64,000 nt of DNA from Bacillus sp. NTK074B. Lineage in GTDB: Bacteria > Bacillota > Bacilli > Bacillales > Bacillaceae_B. The notes beneath the pieces were generated by a model. That model ran no database searches and was not told the origin of the DNA. It was given only the letters and a program-made list of their open reading frames with translations. Shown in pieces: positions 18,488-28,237 of the stretch (position 1 is its first letter; each line of letters begins with the position of its first letter). The stretch is from positions 434,001 through 498,000 of the forward strand of contig NZ_JAFKOH010000001.1 in the NCBI RefSeq assembly GCF_017303375.1, written 5' to 3'. Position numbers and translations under genes: made by a program.

Positions 18488-20646
18488 GCTTTTTCTCCTT
18501 TTGCTTGAAGTTCCGGATATTCTATTCTTGGATGAAATATTCCATTTAACGTCTCACAAAGAGACCTCTTCACTGTCTCTAATTGCTTCAATGATATATC
18601 ACATTCGTTAAACTGCCCGTCCTGCAGGCGGTCTTGTACAATCGAATGCACGAGCTGCTGAATTTCAGCCTGAGTGGGGGATTTCTTCGACCTGACAGCT
18701 GCTTCTACACTATCTGCAATGCTGATGACAGCTGCCTCCCTTGTCTGTGGTTTAGGTCCGGGATAGCGATAGTCTTCTTCCTTAACATCTTTCCCTTGTT
18801 CTTTCGCCTTATAATAGAAAAATTTCAGCAAGGTCGTTCCATGATGCTGCTCTGCAATATCAACAATTTCCTTCGGCAGTTTATGTTTCCTGAGCATTTC
18901 TGCCCCATCCGAAGCATGACTAATAATAACATCCCTGCTTGTTTCAGGCGAGACCCGGTCATGGGGATTTCCCATATTAAGCTGATTTTCGATGAAGAAG
19001 TGTGGACGTTTAGATTTCCCAATATCATGATAATAGCAGCCGACCCTTGCGAGTAAACCGTTAGCACCAATGGATTCACAAGCAGCTTCTGCAAGATTCG
19101 CCACCATCACACTGTGATGATAGGTACCTGGTGCATCCGTCAAAAGCTTCTTCAGCAATGGCTGTGTTGGGCCTGAGAGCTCGACCAGTCTCATCGAGGA
19201 GAGAATGCCGAACCCGGCTTCAAAAAACGGAAGAAACCCGATGGTCAGGATAGAGGAGCTGATTCCTGACACCAAGGCAAACACAAGATAGTACACATAT
19301 TCACTGTTTGAATAAGAAGTACCGCTTAATAGAATCAAGAATCCAAGGATCAGGATATTGACAAGGGCAACATAAATCCCTGCCCTCAAAATATTTGAAC
19401 GCTGATTACGGTTCACCAGGAAAAGTATTCCGGATACACCGCTGAATAACGTGTATATTGCGATTTCAATATCGATGGATCCCGAGAACTGCTGATGAAA
19501 GACGATACTTGAACAAGCGGAAAGCATGAATACCATCATCATGGCGATTCTTTCGTTTAGTAAAATTCTCAATATCATCCCCGTGAACGCTGCAGGAAAT
19601 ATGAAGGCGATATCATTAATCTCCAGTTGATCAATCAGTCCCACAATCTTCATGATTAAGAGTGATATGACAAATACAATACTTGTCAGAATCAGATAAT
19701 TTTGTTTTCGCTCCTCTGTTACTTCAAGCGTGTAGAAGAAATAGTACAGAGAGCTGATGAGAACTAACACAAATAGAGCCAGTCCAATATACGGCCTGAA
19801 GGAAAACGTATTCTCAACCATCCCCAATGATTTCAATATGCTGTATTTTTTTGGGGTGATGAGTTCACCGTCTTCCACGATGACCCCGCCTTCTATGATT
19901 TCAACCTTTTCTACATTTGCCTCAGCGAGCTTTTTTAACTCGTCCGTTTTTTCGGCATCATATAAAAGGGTTGGCTCAATGGCCACTTTACCTAATTTAA
20001 CGGCAGCTGTAGATAAATCACCCTTGAACGAATAGTTGGTAATGCGCTGTTCCAAATTCAATTTCGCTTCATTTAACTCTTCCTCTTTCACGCCGTTTTC
20101 CATGATAATCTTCATCTGTGTGGAAACGATCGTCTCCACCCTCGACAGATCGTCTACTGACGCCTCAAGAAGAATCTTTAACACGTCATCACTTAAGCTG
20201 CTGGTTACATTATTATTTTTATTCTTGGGCAGTTTCGTTTTCAACAGTTTAAGCTGATCATTTATATCCGGTCTCGCCGGGGGTTTCAGATTTTCTTGTC
20301 CTGCCTGTGGTTCAGATTCTTTTTTCACTTCGTTTACACTTTCTATCAGAGAGTGAAGTAACGATATGGAGTTGTCTATCGCCCCTTCCTTCGGGGTGTA
20401 TACATCCGCCACTTCCGCCTTCGCTTCTTCCTTCTTCCTTGCAGTAGCTTCTTCATCGACAAATTTCTTAGGAGCCCTAATCGTAGTAGGGGCATCTTCA
20501 TACAAATTGATATCCAGCGTTTTGGGTTTTACATTTCCATATAGTACACCGAACACAATGAGACCCAATAACACAAATAGAAGATTGGTAAACAGCCGGT
20601 AGCTTAGAAAGCTCCTTATCTTAAGTAGAAATGGGTGAGTTTGCAT
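18484..20646 (-). CDS. pgpH: Cyclic-di-AMP phosphodiesterase PgpH (7TM-HD)
   Basis: Degrades the second messenger c-di-AMP with a cytoplasmic HD domain. The order is an N-terminal transmembrane helix (about 10-30), a large extracytoplasmic 7TMR-HDED domain to about 270, seven membrane segments to about 470, and a C-terminal HD domain with [24 protein letters not shown] and [10 protein letters not shown]. The ATG at 20646 ([14 protein letters not shown]) follows AACAGGGGGTTCTTT. The in-frame ATG 14 codons upstream has no ribosome-binding site. The protein is then 720 residues. A terminator after phoH separates it from the upstream unit. Confidence 0.93.
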   Translation of the reverse strand: MQTHPFLLKIRSFLSYRLFTNLLFVLLGLIVFGVLYGNVKPKTLDINLYEDAPTTIRAPKKFVDEEATARKKEEAKAEVADVYTPKEGAIDNSISLLHSLIESVNEVKKESEPQAGQENLKPPARPDINDQLKLLKTKLPKNKNNNVTSSLSDDVLKILLEASVDDLSRVETIVSTQMKIIMENGVKEEELNEAKLNLEQRITNYSFKGDLSTAAVKLGKVAIEPTLLYDAEKTDELKKLAEANVEKVEIIEGGVIVEDGELITPKKYSILKSLGMVENTFSFRPYIGLALFVLVLISSLYYFFYTLEVTEERKQNYLILTSIVFVISLLIMKIVGLIDQLEINDIAFIFPAAFTGMILRILLNERIAMMMVFMLSACSSIVFHQQFSGSIDIEIAIYTLFSGVSGILFLVNRNQRSNILRAGIYVALVNILILGFLILLSGTSYSNSEYVYYLVFALVSGISSSILTIGFLPFFEAGFGILSSMRLVELSGPTQPLLKKLLTDAPGTYHHSVMVANLAEAACESIGANGLLARVGCYYHDIGKSKRPHFFIENQLNMGNPHDRVSPETSRDVIISHASDGAEMLRKHKLPKEIVDIAEQHHGTTLLKFFYYKAKEQGKDVKEEDYRYPGPKPQTREAAVISIADSVEAAVRSKKSPTQAEIQQLVHSIVQDRLQDGQFNECDISLKQLETVKRSLCETLNGIFHPRIEYPELQAKGEKA

Positions 20647-20762
20647 AAAGAACCCCCTGTTATGTATGGACAATTTGAATTTACTCATTCGAAAACATGT
20701 AGCAATTATGTAAAATGATAACAGTTTTTGACTGATTTATCTATGTTTAACCCATTAAAAAA

Positions 20763-20820
20763 GATTGATCCAGGAACATGCCCCGTCTTTTCGGGAGGGC
20801 ATGGACCTATCGGATCAATC
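20763..20820 (-). terminator. Terminator after phoH
   Basis: On the minus strand GATTGATCC pairs with GGATCAATC, with an inner stem around GCATG. A T5 tract follows. Confidence 0.8.
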
Positions 20821-20830
20821 TCTGCTTTGT

Positions 20831-21790
20831 TTATTTTTCATTTGTTTCATAGGCATCGATAATTTTCGCGACTAACGGATGTCGAACCACATCGGCTTGA
20901 TCGAGATAAATGAACGATACTCCCTTGACATCTTTTAATATTCTTTCAGAAGAAATTAATCCCGACTCGCTTCCCCTCGGCAGGTCAACCTGGGAACGGT
21001 CTCCCGTGATGATCATCTTAGAATCAAAGCCTAGTCTGGTCAAGAACATTTTCATTTGTGCCTTTGTTGTATTCTGTGCCTCATCCAGGATCACGAACGC
21101 ATCATCCAATGTACGGCCCCTCATATATGCAAGGGGGGCGATCTCAATGGTCCCTCTTTCGATCAAGCGTACGGTATGCTCTGCTCCCAAGACATCATGC
21201 AAAGCATCATAAAGGGGACGCAGGTATGGATCTACCTTCTCTTTCAAGTCACCCGGGAGGAATCCGAGGCTTTCACCTGCTTCTACTGCTGGCCTGGTCA
21301 GGATAATTTTCTTTACCTGCCCATTTTTAAGGGCATGAACGGCCATGACGACAGCTAAATACGTCTTACCTGTCCCTGCAGGACCGATCCCGAACACCAT
21401 ATCATGTTTTTTGATGGATTGAATGTATTGTCGCTGCCCTAGGGTTTTGACACGTATGGATTTACCTTTTGCATTCTTAGTGATTTCTTCATTGTACAAC
21501 TCTGTAAAGTATTCAAGCGTCCCTTGTCTGCCCATTTCAATGGCATAGTGGACGTCACGCTGGCCGATGTTGATCCCTTTGCGGATCACGGCCACCAGTC
21601 GATCAGAAATATCAAGAGCTAGACTTACATCTTCTTCTTTACCCGAAACCAGCAATTCTTCGCCTCTTGTTACGATCGAAACATGTAATTCCTGTTCTAT
21701 TAATTTAAGGTGAGAATCTGAAACGCCGAACAAAGCAATGGCTTCATTTGGGTTTTCAAGTTGTAATTTCATTAAGATTTCATCTGACAT
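20831..21790 (-). CDS. phoH: PhoH family ATPase
   Basis: A 319-residue PhoH/PhoL protein with an N-terminal KH-like nucleic-acid-binding region and a RecA-like ATPase domain. Walker A is GPAGTGKTYLA near residues 137-147 and Walker B is VILDEAQNT near 235. It is linked to RNA metabolism and ribosome maturation; its genetic neighbour is often YbeY, as here two genes away. The gene starts four bases after yqfD. Confidence 0.94.
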   Translation of the reverse strand: MSDEILMKLQLENPNEAIALFGVSDSHLKLIEQELHVSIVTRGEELLVSGKEEDVSLALDISDRLVAVIRKGINIGQRDVHYAIEMGRQGTLEYFTELYNEEITKNAKGKSIRVKTLGQRQYIQSIKKHDMVFGIGPAGTGKTYLAVVMAVHALKNGQVKKIILTRPAVEAGESLGFLPGDLKEKVDPYLRPLYDALHDVLGAEHTVRLIERGTIEIAPLAYMRGRTLDDAFVILDEAQNTTKAQMKMFLTRLGFDSKMIITGDRSQVDLPRGSESGLISSERILKDVKGVSFIYLDQADVVRHPLVAKIIDAYETNEK

Positions 21791-21793
21791 TCG

Positions 21794-22981
21794 TTAGTCT
21801 CCTTGAATAATTGGTTGTCCTACTGCAATATTTTCGATTACTTTGAAGTGAATGGTTAACCTAACTTTACCATTCTCAACCTTTTCTTGCAAAATTTTTT
21901 CACCTCTGATTTCTGCATCTTCCGGTAGGTTGGATTCAAGATTACTCTTGGCAAGCTTCTTGGCCGCTTTAATGGCTTCTGACTTCGTATAGGTTCTTTC
22001 CACATCTTCTTTTTCTTTTATGCTTCTATCCATATAAAGAACAGGTAGCTCCCACTTAAGAAATCGAAGGGGCTTTTTATTTTCTTCCACTACTACGTCC
22101 TTGAATTCGATTTTCCCAAATCCCCATATGGGAATATCAAGTGAACCTATCCCCAGATAATGCTTTCGTTTTTCATTGCCGCTGAACACGATAAACTGTG
22201 ACTTTAACGGTAGTTCCACTGACGTCTTATACCATGTTTCCCCGAGAATCTTCGCTTTGGCCGACACACCTTTTGGATCCTTTTCATTCCCGATTAAACC
22301 TGAAACAAGGAGCTGCCCTTTATTGACGTAGTCATTCACATTCACTTTCGGATCTCCTTCTTCTACAAACATGTTCGTAATGATGGCTTTCTTTGTTGCC
22401 ACGATATGCTGCAGGCCAGTGGACTCCGGAGGCTCAGGTGCGTTCTTCTCCACTACTTGAAAGTGGAAGGTTGTCCCCTGTAATTCCACCCCTACCCACG
22501 TAATGTTATTCATCCTGAAAGATAATTCCCGCTGAATGTTCTCCACATCAGGGATCGAGAATTGCATCTTCCCTTTGGAAACACCCATTTCATTCAGTTC
22601 TTTCCGTATACTGTGTTCGGTTTGGGGGGACGCACCCTTTATCTGTATGTCCCACACCATATTGGAGAGAAGGAATACGATGACGAAGAATGCCAATCCA
22701 CCGATCATGAAGCCCGAATTCTTTAATGCTCGCTTGAATAAAAAAGGGAGGCCTTGTCCTCTTAGGAATGTCGCTTTACACCCTGATGCCCGAACCGCTC
22801 TTCTGAAGTTATGTACATCATCTAAGGATAGGTAAAAGGTAACGGTCTCCGTCCCCGCTCTCCTTACATTCCAAACCGTGATATCGGCACGAAGCAGTTG
22901 ATTGATGACCCGCTCGACTAGTCTGCCTTCCATTTTCACAAATACCTTTCCCCTCAGAAAGGTGAACCAATTATTCTTCAA
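21794..22981 (-). CDS. yqfD: Sporulation protein YqfD
   Basis: A 395-residue sporulation membrane protein of the YqfD family, with one central transmembrane segment (about 90-110). In B. subtilis it is expressed in the mother cell under SigE with yqfC. The start is TTG at 22981 (KNNWFTFLRGKVFVKMEG follows) after AGGAGGGACGGAT. The reading frame stays open for 88 more codons upstream, but that part overlaps yqfC and has basic, low-complexity sequence foreign to the family, so I left it out. It begins 11 bases after yqfC. Confidence 0.88.
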   Translation of the reverse strand: MKNNWFTFLRGKVFVKMEGRLVERVINQLLRADITVWNVRRAGTETVTFYLSLDDVHNFRRAVRASGCKATFLRGQGLPFLFKRALKNSGFMIGGLAFFVIVFLLSNMVWDIQIKGASPQTEHSIRKELNEMGVSKGKMQFSIPDVENIQRELSFRMNNITWVGVELQGTTFHFQVVEKNAPEPPESTGLQHIVATKKAIITNMFVEEGDPKVNVNDYVNKGQLLVSGLIGNEKDPKGVSAKAKILGETWYKTSVELPLKSQFIVFSGNEKRKHYLGIGSLDIPIWGFGKIEFKDVVVEENKKPLRFLKWELPVLYMDRSIKEKEDVERTYTKSEAIKAAKKLAKSNLESNLPEDAEIRGEKILQEKVENGKVRLTIHFKVIENIAVGQPIIQGD

Positions 22982-22992
22982 ATCCGTCCCTC

Positions 22993-23277
22993 CTATTGAT
23001 CTAAATAGATCACTTCTACAATTTTTCCCTGTAGGAGAATTTCTTCCGGAAGAATCATCTTGATGACAAATTGTTCCCCTTTTATCAGTACCTGACCCTG
23101 CTTCAATAAGAGCCGCACCTCTCGATCTGTGAAGGTCAAAAGTCCACGGTGGTTTTCTATATAGATATGAATTTGTCCAATCATTGTGACGCGAGGAAGG
23201 TCCATCATGACATCTTCGGGTAAATCCATCTTCTGTGTCATCCATTTACGCATATGGTGTATAAAGCTTTTCGCCAT
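22993..23277 (-). CDS. yqfC: Sporulation protein YqfC
   Basis: A 94-residue YabP/YqfC-type protein (MAKSFIHHMRKWMTQKMDLP). It contains the family core VTMIGQIHIYIENHRGLLTFTD, cut here to 20 residues or fewer as VTMIGQIHIYIENHRGLL, and the VRLLLKQGQVLIKGE segment. In B. subtilis it belongs to the SigE regulon. The ATG at 23277 follows AAAGGGGG ten bases upstream. This ribosome-binding site is part of a terminator-like hairpin (23278-23326), so translation or transcription may be conditional. Confidence 0.88.
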   Translation of the reverse strand: MAKSFIHHMRKWMTQKMDLPEDVMMDLPRVTMIGQIHIYIENHRGLLTFTDREVRLLLKQGQVLIKGEQFVIKMILPEEILLQGKIVEVIYLDQ

Positions 23278-23326
23278 AAAAAAAGAACCCCCTTTCATCT
23301 CATATGTATGAAATGAAAAGGGGTTT
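23278..23326 (-). promoter_or_regulatory. Terminator-like hairpin containing the yqfC ribosome-binding site
   Basis: On the minus strand AACCCCTTTTCAT pairs with ATGAAAGGGGGTT: 13 pairs with one G-U, around a loop of 14 bases. It is followed by C and seven T that run directly into the yqfC ATG. The 3' arm contains the Shine-Dalgarno AAAGGGGG. It can serve as terminator of the upstream gene and, if transcription continues, hide the yqfC ribosome-binding site. Confidence 0.6.
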
Positions 23327-23334
23327 CATCACTG

Positions 23335-23796
23335 TTATTTTTGATGATGACGTTTTTTTGATCTTGGAGGACCAAATACCTCCGAAAAAATAAATCCTTT
23401 TACGATATCATCTTCATTTTTGAAATCAAGTTTGAGGGGTCGGCTACCCTCGCGAATCCTACTGGCCCGGGCATGATGGGCTTCAACCTTCCTTGAATAA
23501 CGCTCTTCTTGTTCCTTGAGGCTGGTTGATTCCGCCGCTCTCTTCTTATCTTCAAAACGGGATTGAATAGAGGATACAGCCTCTTTCATGGGCTCTCTCG
23601 ATGATCTCGGCTTACTCTGCCTCGTTCTTTCCCGTTCTCTTTCTTCTCCCCTGTCCCTTCTATCATGCGTGGACGTGGAAGCCGGAGAAGCTGTTTGAAT
23701 CGGTTTCTGCCTTGGCTTATCGGCAGGTGGCTGTTTCACTTTATTGAATATGGATGTGATGACCCCGATCAATATAGCAATGATCAATGGTTCCAT
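23335..23796 (-). CDS. Small membrane-anchored protein, positional counterpart of yqfB
   Basis: A 153-residue protein with an N-terminal hydrophobic segment (EPLIIAILIGVITSIFN, about residues 2-18). A long, highly charged, probably disordered region rich in Arg, Glu, Ser and Lys (about 25-115) follows. The C-terminal block SRPLKLDFKNEDDIVKGFI may be the conserved part. It lies 30 bases after floA on the same strand, where B. subtilis has yqfB. I do not recognise the family with confidence. The location next to flotillin and NfeD suggests a membrane-associated role. Confidence 0.65.
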   Translation of the reverse strand: MEPLIIAILIGVITSIFNKVKQPPADKPRQKPIQTASPASTSTHDRRDRGEERERERTRQSKPRSSREPMKEAVSSIQSRFEDKKRAAESTSLKEQEERYSRKVEAHHARASRIREGSRPLKLDFKNEDDIVKGFIFSEVFGPPRSKKRHHQK

Positions 23797-23826
23797 GGAG
23801 AAAACTCCTTTCTAAACAAAGGGAGA

Positions 23827-24828
23827 TTACTTATCATTTTTTGGATCTTTTTTATCCCCTGTCAGTTTTCCGATCGAGTCTCTCATGTCTGTATCAGCAT
23901 CGATGTTCTTCAGGTTCATATAGTCCATCACACCGATGTTGCCTGATCTTAGGGCTTCAGCCATGGCGAGTGGTACTTCTGCTTCCGCTTCCACAACTTT
24001 CGCTCTCATTTCTTCTACCCTTGCTTTCATCTCCTGCTCATTGGCAACGGCCATGGCTCTTCTTTCTTCCGCTTTTGCCTGAGCGATGTTTTTATCTGCC
24101 TCCGCTTGCTCTGTTTGCAGTTCAGCTCCGATATTCTTGCCGATATCAACGTCCGCAATATCAATCGAGAGAATTTCAAATGCTGTACCTGCATCCAGGC
24201 CTTTCGAAAGGACCGTTTGAGAAATCAGATCGGGATTTTCCAAAACCTTCTTGTGGTTGTCGGATGAACCTATTGTAGATACAATCCCTTCCCCTACACG
24301 GGCAACGATCGTCTCTTCCCCGGCCCCACCGACTAGGCGGTCAATATTAGCACGAACCGTAATACGGGCTTTCGCTTTCACTTCAATTCCATCCATTGCC
24401 ACACCGGCAATGAATGGTGTTTCGATCACTTTAGGGTTAACACTCATTTGAACTGCTTCAAGTACGTCACGACCTGCTAGGTCAATCGCCGCGGCACGCT
24501 CAAAGGTCAATTCAATATTTGCACGATGAGCTGCAATCAATGCATTCACCACTCTGTCTACGTTACCACCAGCTAAATAATGACTCTCCAGCTGATTGAT
24601 CGTTACCGTGATTCCTGCTTTATGGGCTTTAATCAACGGATTGATCACACGACTCGGGATAACACGTCTCAATCTCATCCCCACTAGTGTAAAAATACTG
24701 ATTCTAACCCCTGCCGCTATAGCTGAAATCCACAGCATAACTGGCACAAATGTAAATAATACAGCTAAAACGATAATCCCCACCACAATTGCAACGAGTA
24801 GTAAAATCGTACTTGGTCCTATAACCAT
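23827..24828 (-). CDS. floA: Flotillin-like protein FloA
   Basis: Scaffold of functional membrane microdomains (lipid rafts). At 333 residues it has the family length. An N-terminal membrane hairpin (about 5-45) is followed by an SPFH/PHB-like domain and a coiled-coil Ala/Glu/Lys-rich region (about 250-300, [20 protein letters not shown]). It is 21 bases after nfeD, the standard partner, as in B. subtilis yqeZ-yqfA-yqfB. Confidence 0.95.
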   Translation of the reverse strand: MVIGPSTILLLVAIVVGIIVLAVLFTFVPVMLWISAIAAGVRISIFTLVGMRLRRVIPSRVINPLIKAHKAGITVTINQLESHYLAGGNVDRVVNALIAAHRANIELTFERAAAIDLAGRDVLEAVQMSVNPKVIETPFIAGVAMDGIEVKAKARITVRANIDRLVGGAGEETIVARVGEGIVSTIGSSDNHKKVLENPDLISQTVLSKGLDAGTAFEILSIDIADVDIGKNIGAELQTEQAEADKNIAQAKAEERRAMAVANEQEMKARVEEMRAKVVEAEAEVPLAMAEALRSGNIGVMDYMNLKNIDADTDMRDSIGKLTGDKKDPKNDK

Positions 24829-24849
24829 AATTTCTTACCTCCTAAATTA

Positions 24850-26160
24850 TTATGAAATGTCTCTGACTACAATCCTTGAACCTTCAACCTTTACAATTTT
24901 AACCTTTTCCCCTGCTTTAATAAACCCGCCTTCTGTTACAGCATCAATTCTTTCGTCTTCTACGATCACAGTGCCGGATGGTCTTAGAGGCGTTTTGGTT
25001 ACACCCTCTTTTCCAATCAAGTCCAATCGGTTGGCGTTTGATACATATCCGCTTTCTGTGCTTGTTGAATCTTTTAAAATGATTTTGTTGAAAAATTTCA
25101 TTTTTTTACCAAACACCTTTACAAAGATAATCACTGTCGCAACGGCAATCAATAAAGCGATCAAAAGAGATATCCCCATTTGCATCATATCGCCCCCAGC
25201 CAACATAATACTTCCAAGGATCGCACCTATCCCGAGTCCTCCGGCTATTCCGCCAGGCAGGAAGAACTCCGCCACTATCAGAATGATACCAATGACAAAA
25301 AGAATAATGGTTTCGTATCCCGCAAGCCCTGCAACCAAGTGTCCATAAAAGAATAATACAAGGGATATCAGGCCGATAGAACCGGCAATTCCAAATCCCG
25401 GTGAATACAGTTCTACTATCAATCCGATGCTAGCTAGGGACAGAAGGATCGGAACAACGACAGGATTGGTGATGAAGCGGGCGAGTTTTTCCGCGAACGT
25501 TTCTTCCACCTGCTTTACAGAGGATTTTTCCACTCCGATCGTTTCATACAATTCATCGAGGTCTCTCACAGTCCCTTCAGAATAACCGATTTGTTTTGCT
25601 TCCTTTGAACCTAAGGTTAAGAGTTCGCCTTTTTCAATCCCGAGTTCTTCAATGACCATTGATTCATCCGCCATGGCCAATGCATATCGAGGATCTCTCC
25701 CATTTGATTCGGCAGCACTTTTCATGGCAGACAGCCAATAGCTTTGAGCCTTCTTATCAGCAGCATTTCCCGCTTGATCTATGACTGCTGCAGCACCCAT
25801 TTGTCCATTGGGCACCATATAAATTTCATCTGCATGAAGGGAGATGAAGGCTCCAGCTGAAAGCGCATGATTGTTCACAAATGCAATCGTTTTCGTATCG
25901 ATGCCATCCATGAGTTGACCGATATCACCGGCGGCATCCACCAATCCCCCGGGAGTATCAATATCAAATATAATCAGTTCAGCATTGTGGTCTTCCGCAT
26001 CTTTGATCGCTCTTTCCAAAAATGCATGAAGCCCTCTTTCAACCTCTTTTTGAATGGGAATCACGTATACCCGATCCTCATCACTTGCAGAACCGACTAG
26101 CGGCTGCAGAAAGCTGCACCCAAGGATCACTATGAATAATGCAAGTATACCTCTTTTCAA
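24850..26160 (-). CDS. yqeZ: NfeD-family membrane serine protease (YqeZ)
   Basis: Long NfeD protein, 436 residues: signal peptide (about 1-24), ClpP-class serine protease domain with the nucleophile in HALSAGAFISLHAD, four to five transmembrane segments (about 230-350), and a C-terminal NfeD OB-fold domain (about 375-436, GKEGVTKTPLRPSGTVIV). The protein works with flotillins at the membrane. It is the first gene of yqeZ-floA-yqfB. A 140-bp gap to yqeY holds the yqeY terminator. Confidence 0.92.
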   Translation of the reverse strand: MKRGILALFIVILGCSFLQPLVGSASDEDRVYVIPIQKEVERGLHAFLERAIKDAEDHNAELIIFDIDTPGGLVDAAGDIGQLMDGIDTKTIAFVNNHALSAGAFISLHADEIYMVPNGQMGAAAVIDQAGNAADKKAQSYWLSAMKSAAESNGRDPRYALAMADESMVIEELGIEKGELLTLGSKEAKQIGYSEGTVRDLDELYETIGVEKSSVKQVEETFAEKLARFITNPVVVPILLSLASIGLIVELYSPGFGIAGSIGLISLVLFFYGHLVAGLAGYETIILFVIGIILIVAEFFLPGGIAGGLGIGAILGSIMLAGGDMMQMGISLLIALLIAVATVIIFVKVFGKKMKFFNKIILKDSTSTESGYVSNANRLDLIGKEGVTKTPLRPSGTVIVEDERIDAVTEGGFIKAGEKVKIVKVEGSRIVVRDIS

Positions 26161-26260
26161 CTTAACCCCCTCGTTTCAGGTAATATTCCTTGATACTCTA
26201 TGTACGAATGACCTATTAGAAAAGTTTCAACATTTTTATCTTTACTGAAATCGATTTTTA

Positions 26261-26293
26261 AAAAAACCGGAAAGCATCAAGGCTTTCCGGTTT
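26261..26293 (-). terminator. Terminator after yqeY
   Basis: On the minus strand AACCGGAAAGC pairs with GCTTTCCGGTT, followed by a T-rich tract of eight bases. Confidence 0.85.
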
Positions 26294-26301
26294 CTTTAAT
26301 C

Positions 26302-26748
26302 TTATGATAGATGTTGAAGAACAAGTTTGTTGACGAGAGCTCCATCGGCTTTCCCTTTTAATTTAGGCATGATTGCTCCCATCACTTTGCCCATGTCCGC
26401 TTTAGAAGTAGCACCTACCTCTGTTACCGTCTCTTGGACGATAGCAGAGACTTCTTCTTCTGAAAGCTGTTTGGGCATATATATTTCGACGTAAGTCAGT
26501 TCTGTTTGAATTTTTTCAACGAGGTCTTCGCGACCAGCGTTTTGAAATTCCTGGAGGGAGTCTTTCCGTTGCTTCACTTCTCGAGAAAGGACAGTCAACT
26601 CTTCGTCTTCAGAGAGTTCCTGTTTCCCATGTTTGATTGCTTCATTTTGAAGTGAAGCCTTTAGCATGCGGATAACGGAAAGCTTCTCTTTTTCTTTATT
26701 TTTCATCGCTTGTTTCATATCATCATTTAAACGATTGAGAAGACTCAT
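26302..26748 (-). CDS. yqeY: GatB/YqeY domain protein
   Basis: A 148-residue soluble protein related to the C-terminal domain of GatB, the tRNA-dependent amidotransferase subunit. The family signature is seen in [19 protein letters not shown] and the C-terminal [18 protein letters not shown]. It is cotranscribed with rpsU (14 bases apart), as in other Bacilli. A role in tRNA-linked metabolism is inferred only from homology. Confidence 0.93.
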   Translation of the reverse strand: MSLLNRLNDDMKQAMKNKEKEKLSVIRMLKASLQNEAIKHGKQELSEDEELTVLSREVKQRKDSLQEFQNAGREDLVEKIQTELTYVEIYMPKQLSEEEVSAIVQETVTEVGATSKADMGKVMGAIMPKLKGKADGALVNKLVLQHLS

Positions 26749-26762
26749 TCTTACACCCTCTC

Positions 26763-26936
26763 TTAGAACTTACGCTTTCTTGCAGCTTCTGATTTCTTTT
26801 TGCGTTTTACGCTTGGCTTTTCATAAAATTCGCGCTTTCTAAACTCTTGTAAAGTTCCTGTTTTAGAAACTGAGCGTTTGAAGCGACGAAGAGCATCTTC
26901 AAGCGATTCGTTTTTACGAACAACTGTTTTTGACAT
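26763..26936 (-). CDS. rpsU: 30S ribosomal protein S21
   Basis: A 57-residue basic protein ([20 protein letters not shown]) with the lysine/arginine tail typical of bS21. It binds the 30S platform and helps initiation. The ATG at 26936 follows GGAGGGAGGGAAAGAG; an in-frame ATG eight codons upstream would put the ribosome-binding site inside the gene. The promoter at 27151-27179 gives a leader of about 200 bases. Confidence 0.97.
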   Translation of the reverse strand: MSKTVVRKNESLEDALRRFKRSVSKTGTLQEFRKREFYEKPSVKRKKKSEAARKRKF

Positions 26937-27272
26937 CTCTCTTTCCCTCCCTCCGAACACACTACACTTACATGTTCAAGTCAAGAAATGGTTTGTACCA
27001 ATTTCTCAAGACGCAGGATTACCTGACGTCCCTTTACTTCACCAATAGGTTATGGCTTTGCCCTTGCCTTATTGTCACAAGGGGACAGAAAGTGTATGTC
27101 TTTCTTGGATGAACTTCTTTAACATTATAAAGAAACTCATGTACTTTGCCATTATAATATATGATATGTGTCAGGTCAACAATTTATCATAAAACACTCA
27201 CATAAATAGGCATGTCTCCCTGAATTCCTCCATACATTTATAGTATTCGTACTGGTGTACAGGGGGAATTCA
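26937..27272. other. Divergent promoter region and long rpsU leader
   Basis: No gene seen. It contains the rpsU promoter (27151-27179) and a leader of roughly 200 bases. Within the leader CCCTTG near 27070 and CAAGGG near 27050 can pair on the minus strand. The yqeW ribosome-binding site AGGGGGAATTCA is at the right end. Confidence 0.6.
27151..27179 (-). promoter_or_regulatory. Sigma-A promoter of rpsU-yqeY
   Basis: On the minus strand TTGACC, a 17-base spacer and a perfect TATAAT. Confidence 0.8.
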
Positions 27273-28205
27273 ATGCTTTTACATGGGGTCGCCTTTATTT
27301 TTTTCATTTTATGTTTCTTATTTGGAATGACATGGCTTAGATCCGGTTTATTTAATATTGCAAATGAGAAGATCAAGAAGTGGCTTCATTATCTCACGAA
27401 CACCCCTGTTAAGGGGGTCATGACTGGAACAGTTGTCACTGCTTTTATCCATAGCAGTTCTGCTGTCATGGTCCTTACCGTAGGACTTGCTTCGTCCGGG
27501 CTGATCCCTTTCAGGCAGACCATCGGCATAATGCTTGGATCAAACATTGGGACGACCTTCACCCTTGAGATGTTCACGCTGGATATGAACTACCTCATTA
27601 TACCCTCGATGATCACCGGGTGCGTACTGTATTTTTTCAGGTCACCTCAGATCAGGAGTACCGGGATGATCTTTGTCGGATTCGGTTTGATCTTTACATC
27701 CATCCGGGCCATCCAATGGCTTGCAACCCCTTTAACAACGCACGATTCCGTCCGTACTTACATGACACAGGTAAATGAACATATCGTCCTTGCCTTACTG
27801 ATTGGATGCGTGCTAACCGCCATCATTCAATCCAGCACGGTTGTGACGGGGGTGGCGATGGGGTTTCTGGCTGCAGGTTCCATTGATCTTCATGCAGGGA
27901 TTGTCATCATGCTGGGGGCAAACGTCGGCACCTGCATCACTGCCTTTATTGCGAGTATCGGTGGTGGAACACAGGCAAAGCTGACAGCATACGCTCATAT
28001 CTGGCTGAATGTGATTGGTGTTGCTATGTTCATCCCGTTCATTCCATTACTCGGTATGGCTGTAAGAGCACTTGCAGACTCCGCGGATTTGCAGCTGGCC
28101 CACGCCAGTGTCATCTTTAATATGATATGCTCCCTCTTTGTCCTACCGTTCGCCAATCGATTCGCCAGGTTGATTGAAAACATCCATCTCTCAAAAAAAA
28201 GCTGA
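27273..28205 (+). CDS. yqeW: Na/Pi-cotransporter family protein YqeW
   Basis: A 310-residue integral membrane protein with about eight hydrophobic segments and two inverted PNaS repeats. Each repeat carries the Q/H-SSS/T motif: FIHSSSAVMV near residue 55 and IIQSSTVVTG near residue 190. The family imports phosphate with sodium. The ATG at 27273 follows AGGGGGAATTCA; an ATG six codons upstream is less well placed. It is divergent from rpsU and convergent with deoC. The PhoU-like C-terminal domain of longer members is absent, so substrate and direction of transport are uncertain. Confidence 0.88.
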   Translation: MLLHGVAFIFFILCFLFGMTWLRSGLFNIANEKIKKWLHYLTNTPVKGVMTGTVVTAFIHSSSAVMVLTVGLASSGLIPFRQTIGIMLGSNIGTTFTLEMFTLDMNYLIIPSMITGCVLYFFRSPQIRSTGMIFVGFGLIFTSIRAIQWLATPLTTHDSVRTYMTQVNEHIVLALLIGCVLTAIIQSSTVVTGVAMGFLAAGSIDLHAGIVIMLGANVGTCITAFIASIGGGTQAKLTAYAHIWLNVIGVAMFIPFIPLLGMAVRALADSADLQLAHASVIFNMICSLFVLPFANRFARLIENIHLSKKS

Positions 28206-28233
28206 ACGGGAAATAGTCCTGTTCAGCCTTTTT
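28201..28233. terminator. Bidirectional terminator between yqeW and deoC
   Basis: GCTGAACGGG pairs with CCTGTTCAGC; T-rich on the plus side and A-rich (T on the minus strand) on the other. It overlaps the yqeW stop codon. Confidence 0.8.
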
Positions 28234-28237
28234 CTTA

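Noticed and set aside
22982-23245. N-terminal extension of yqfD (88 extra codons)
   Set aside because: It overlaps yqfC, which is a recognised gene in another frame. The TTG at 22981 has a strong ribosome-binding site and gives the family length.
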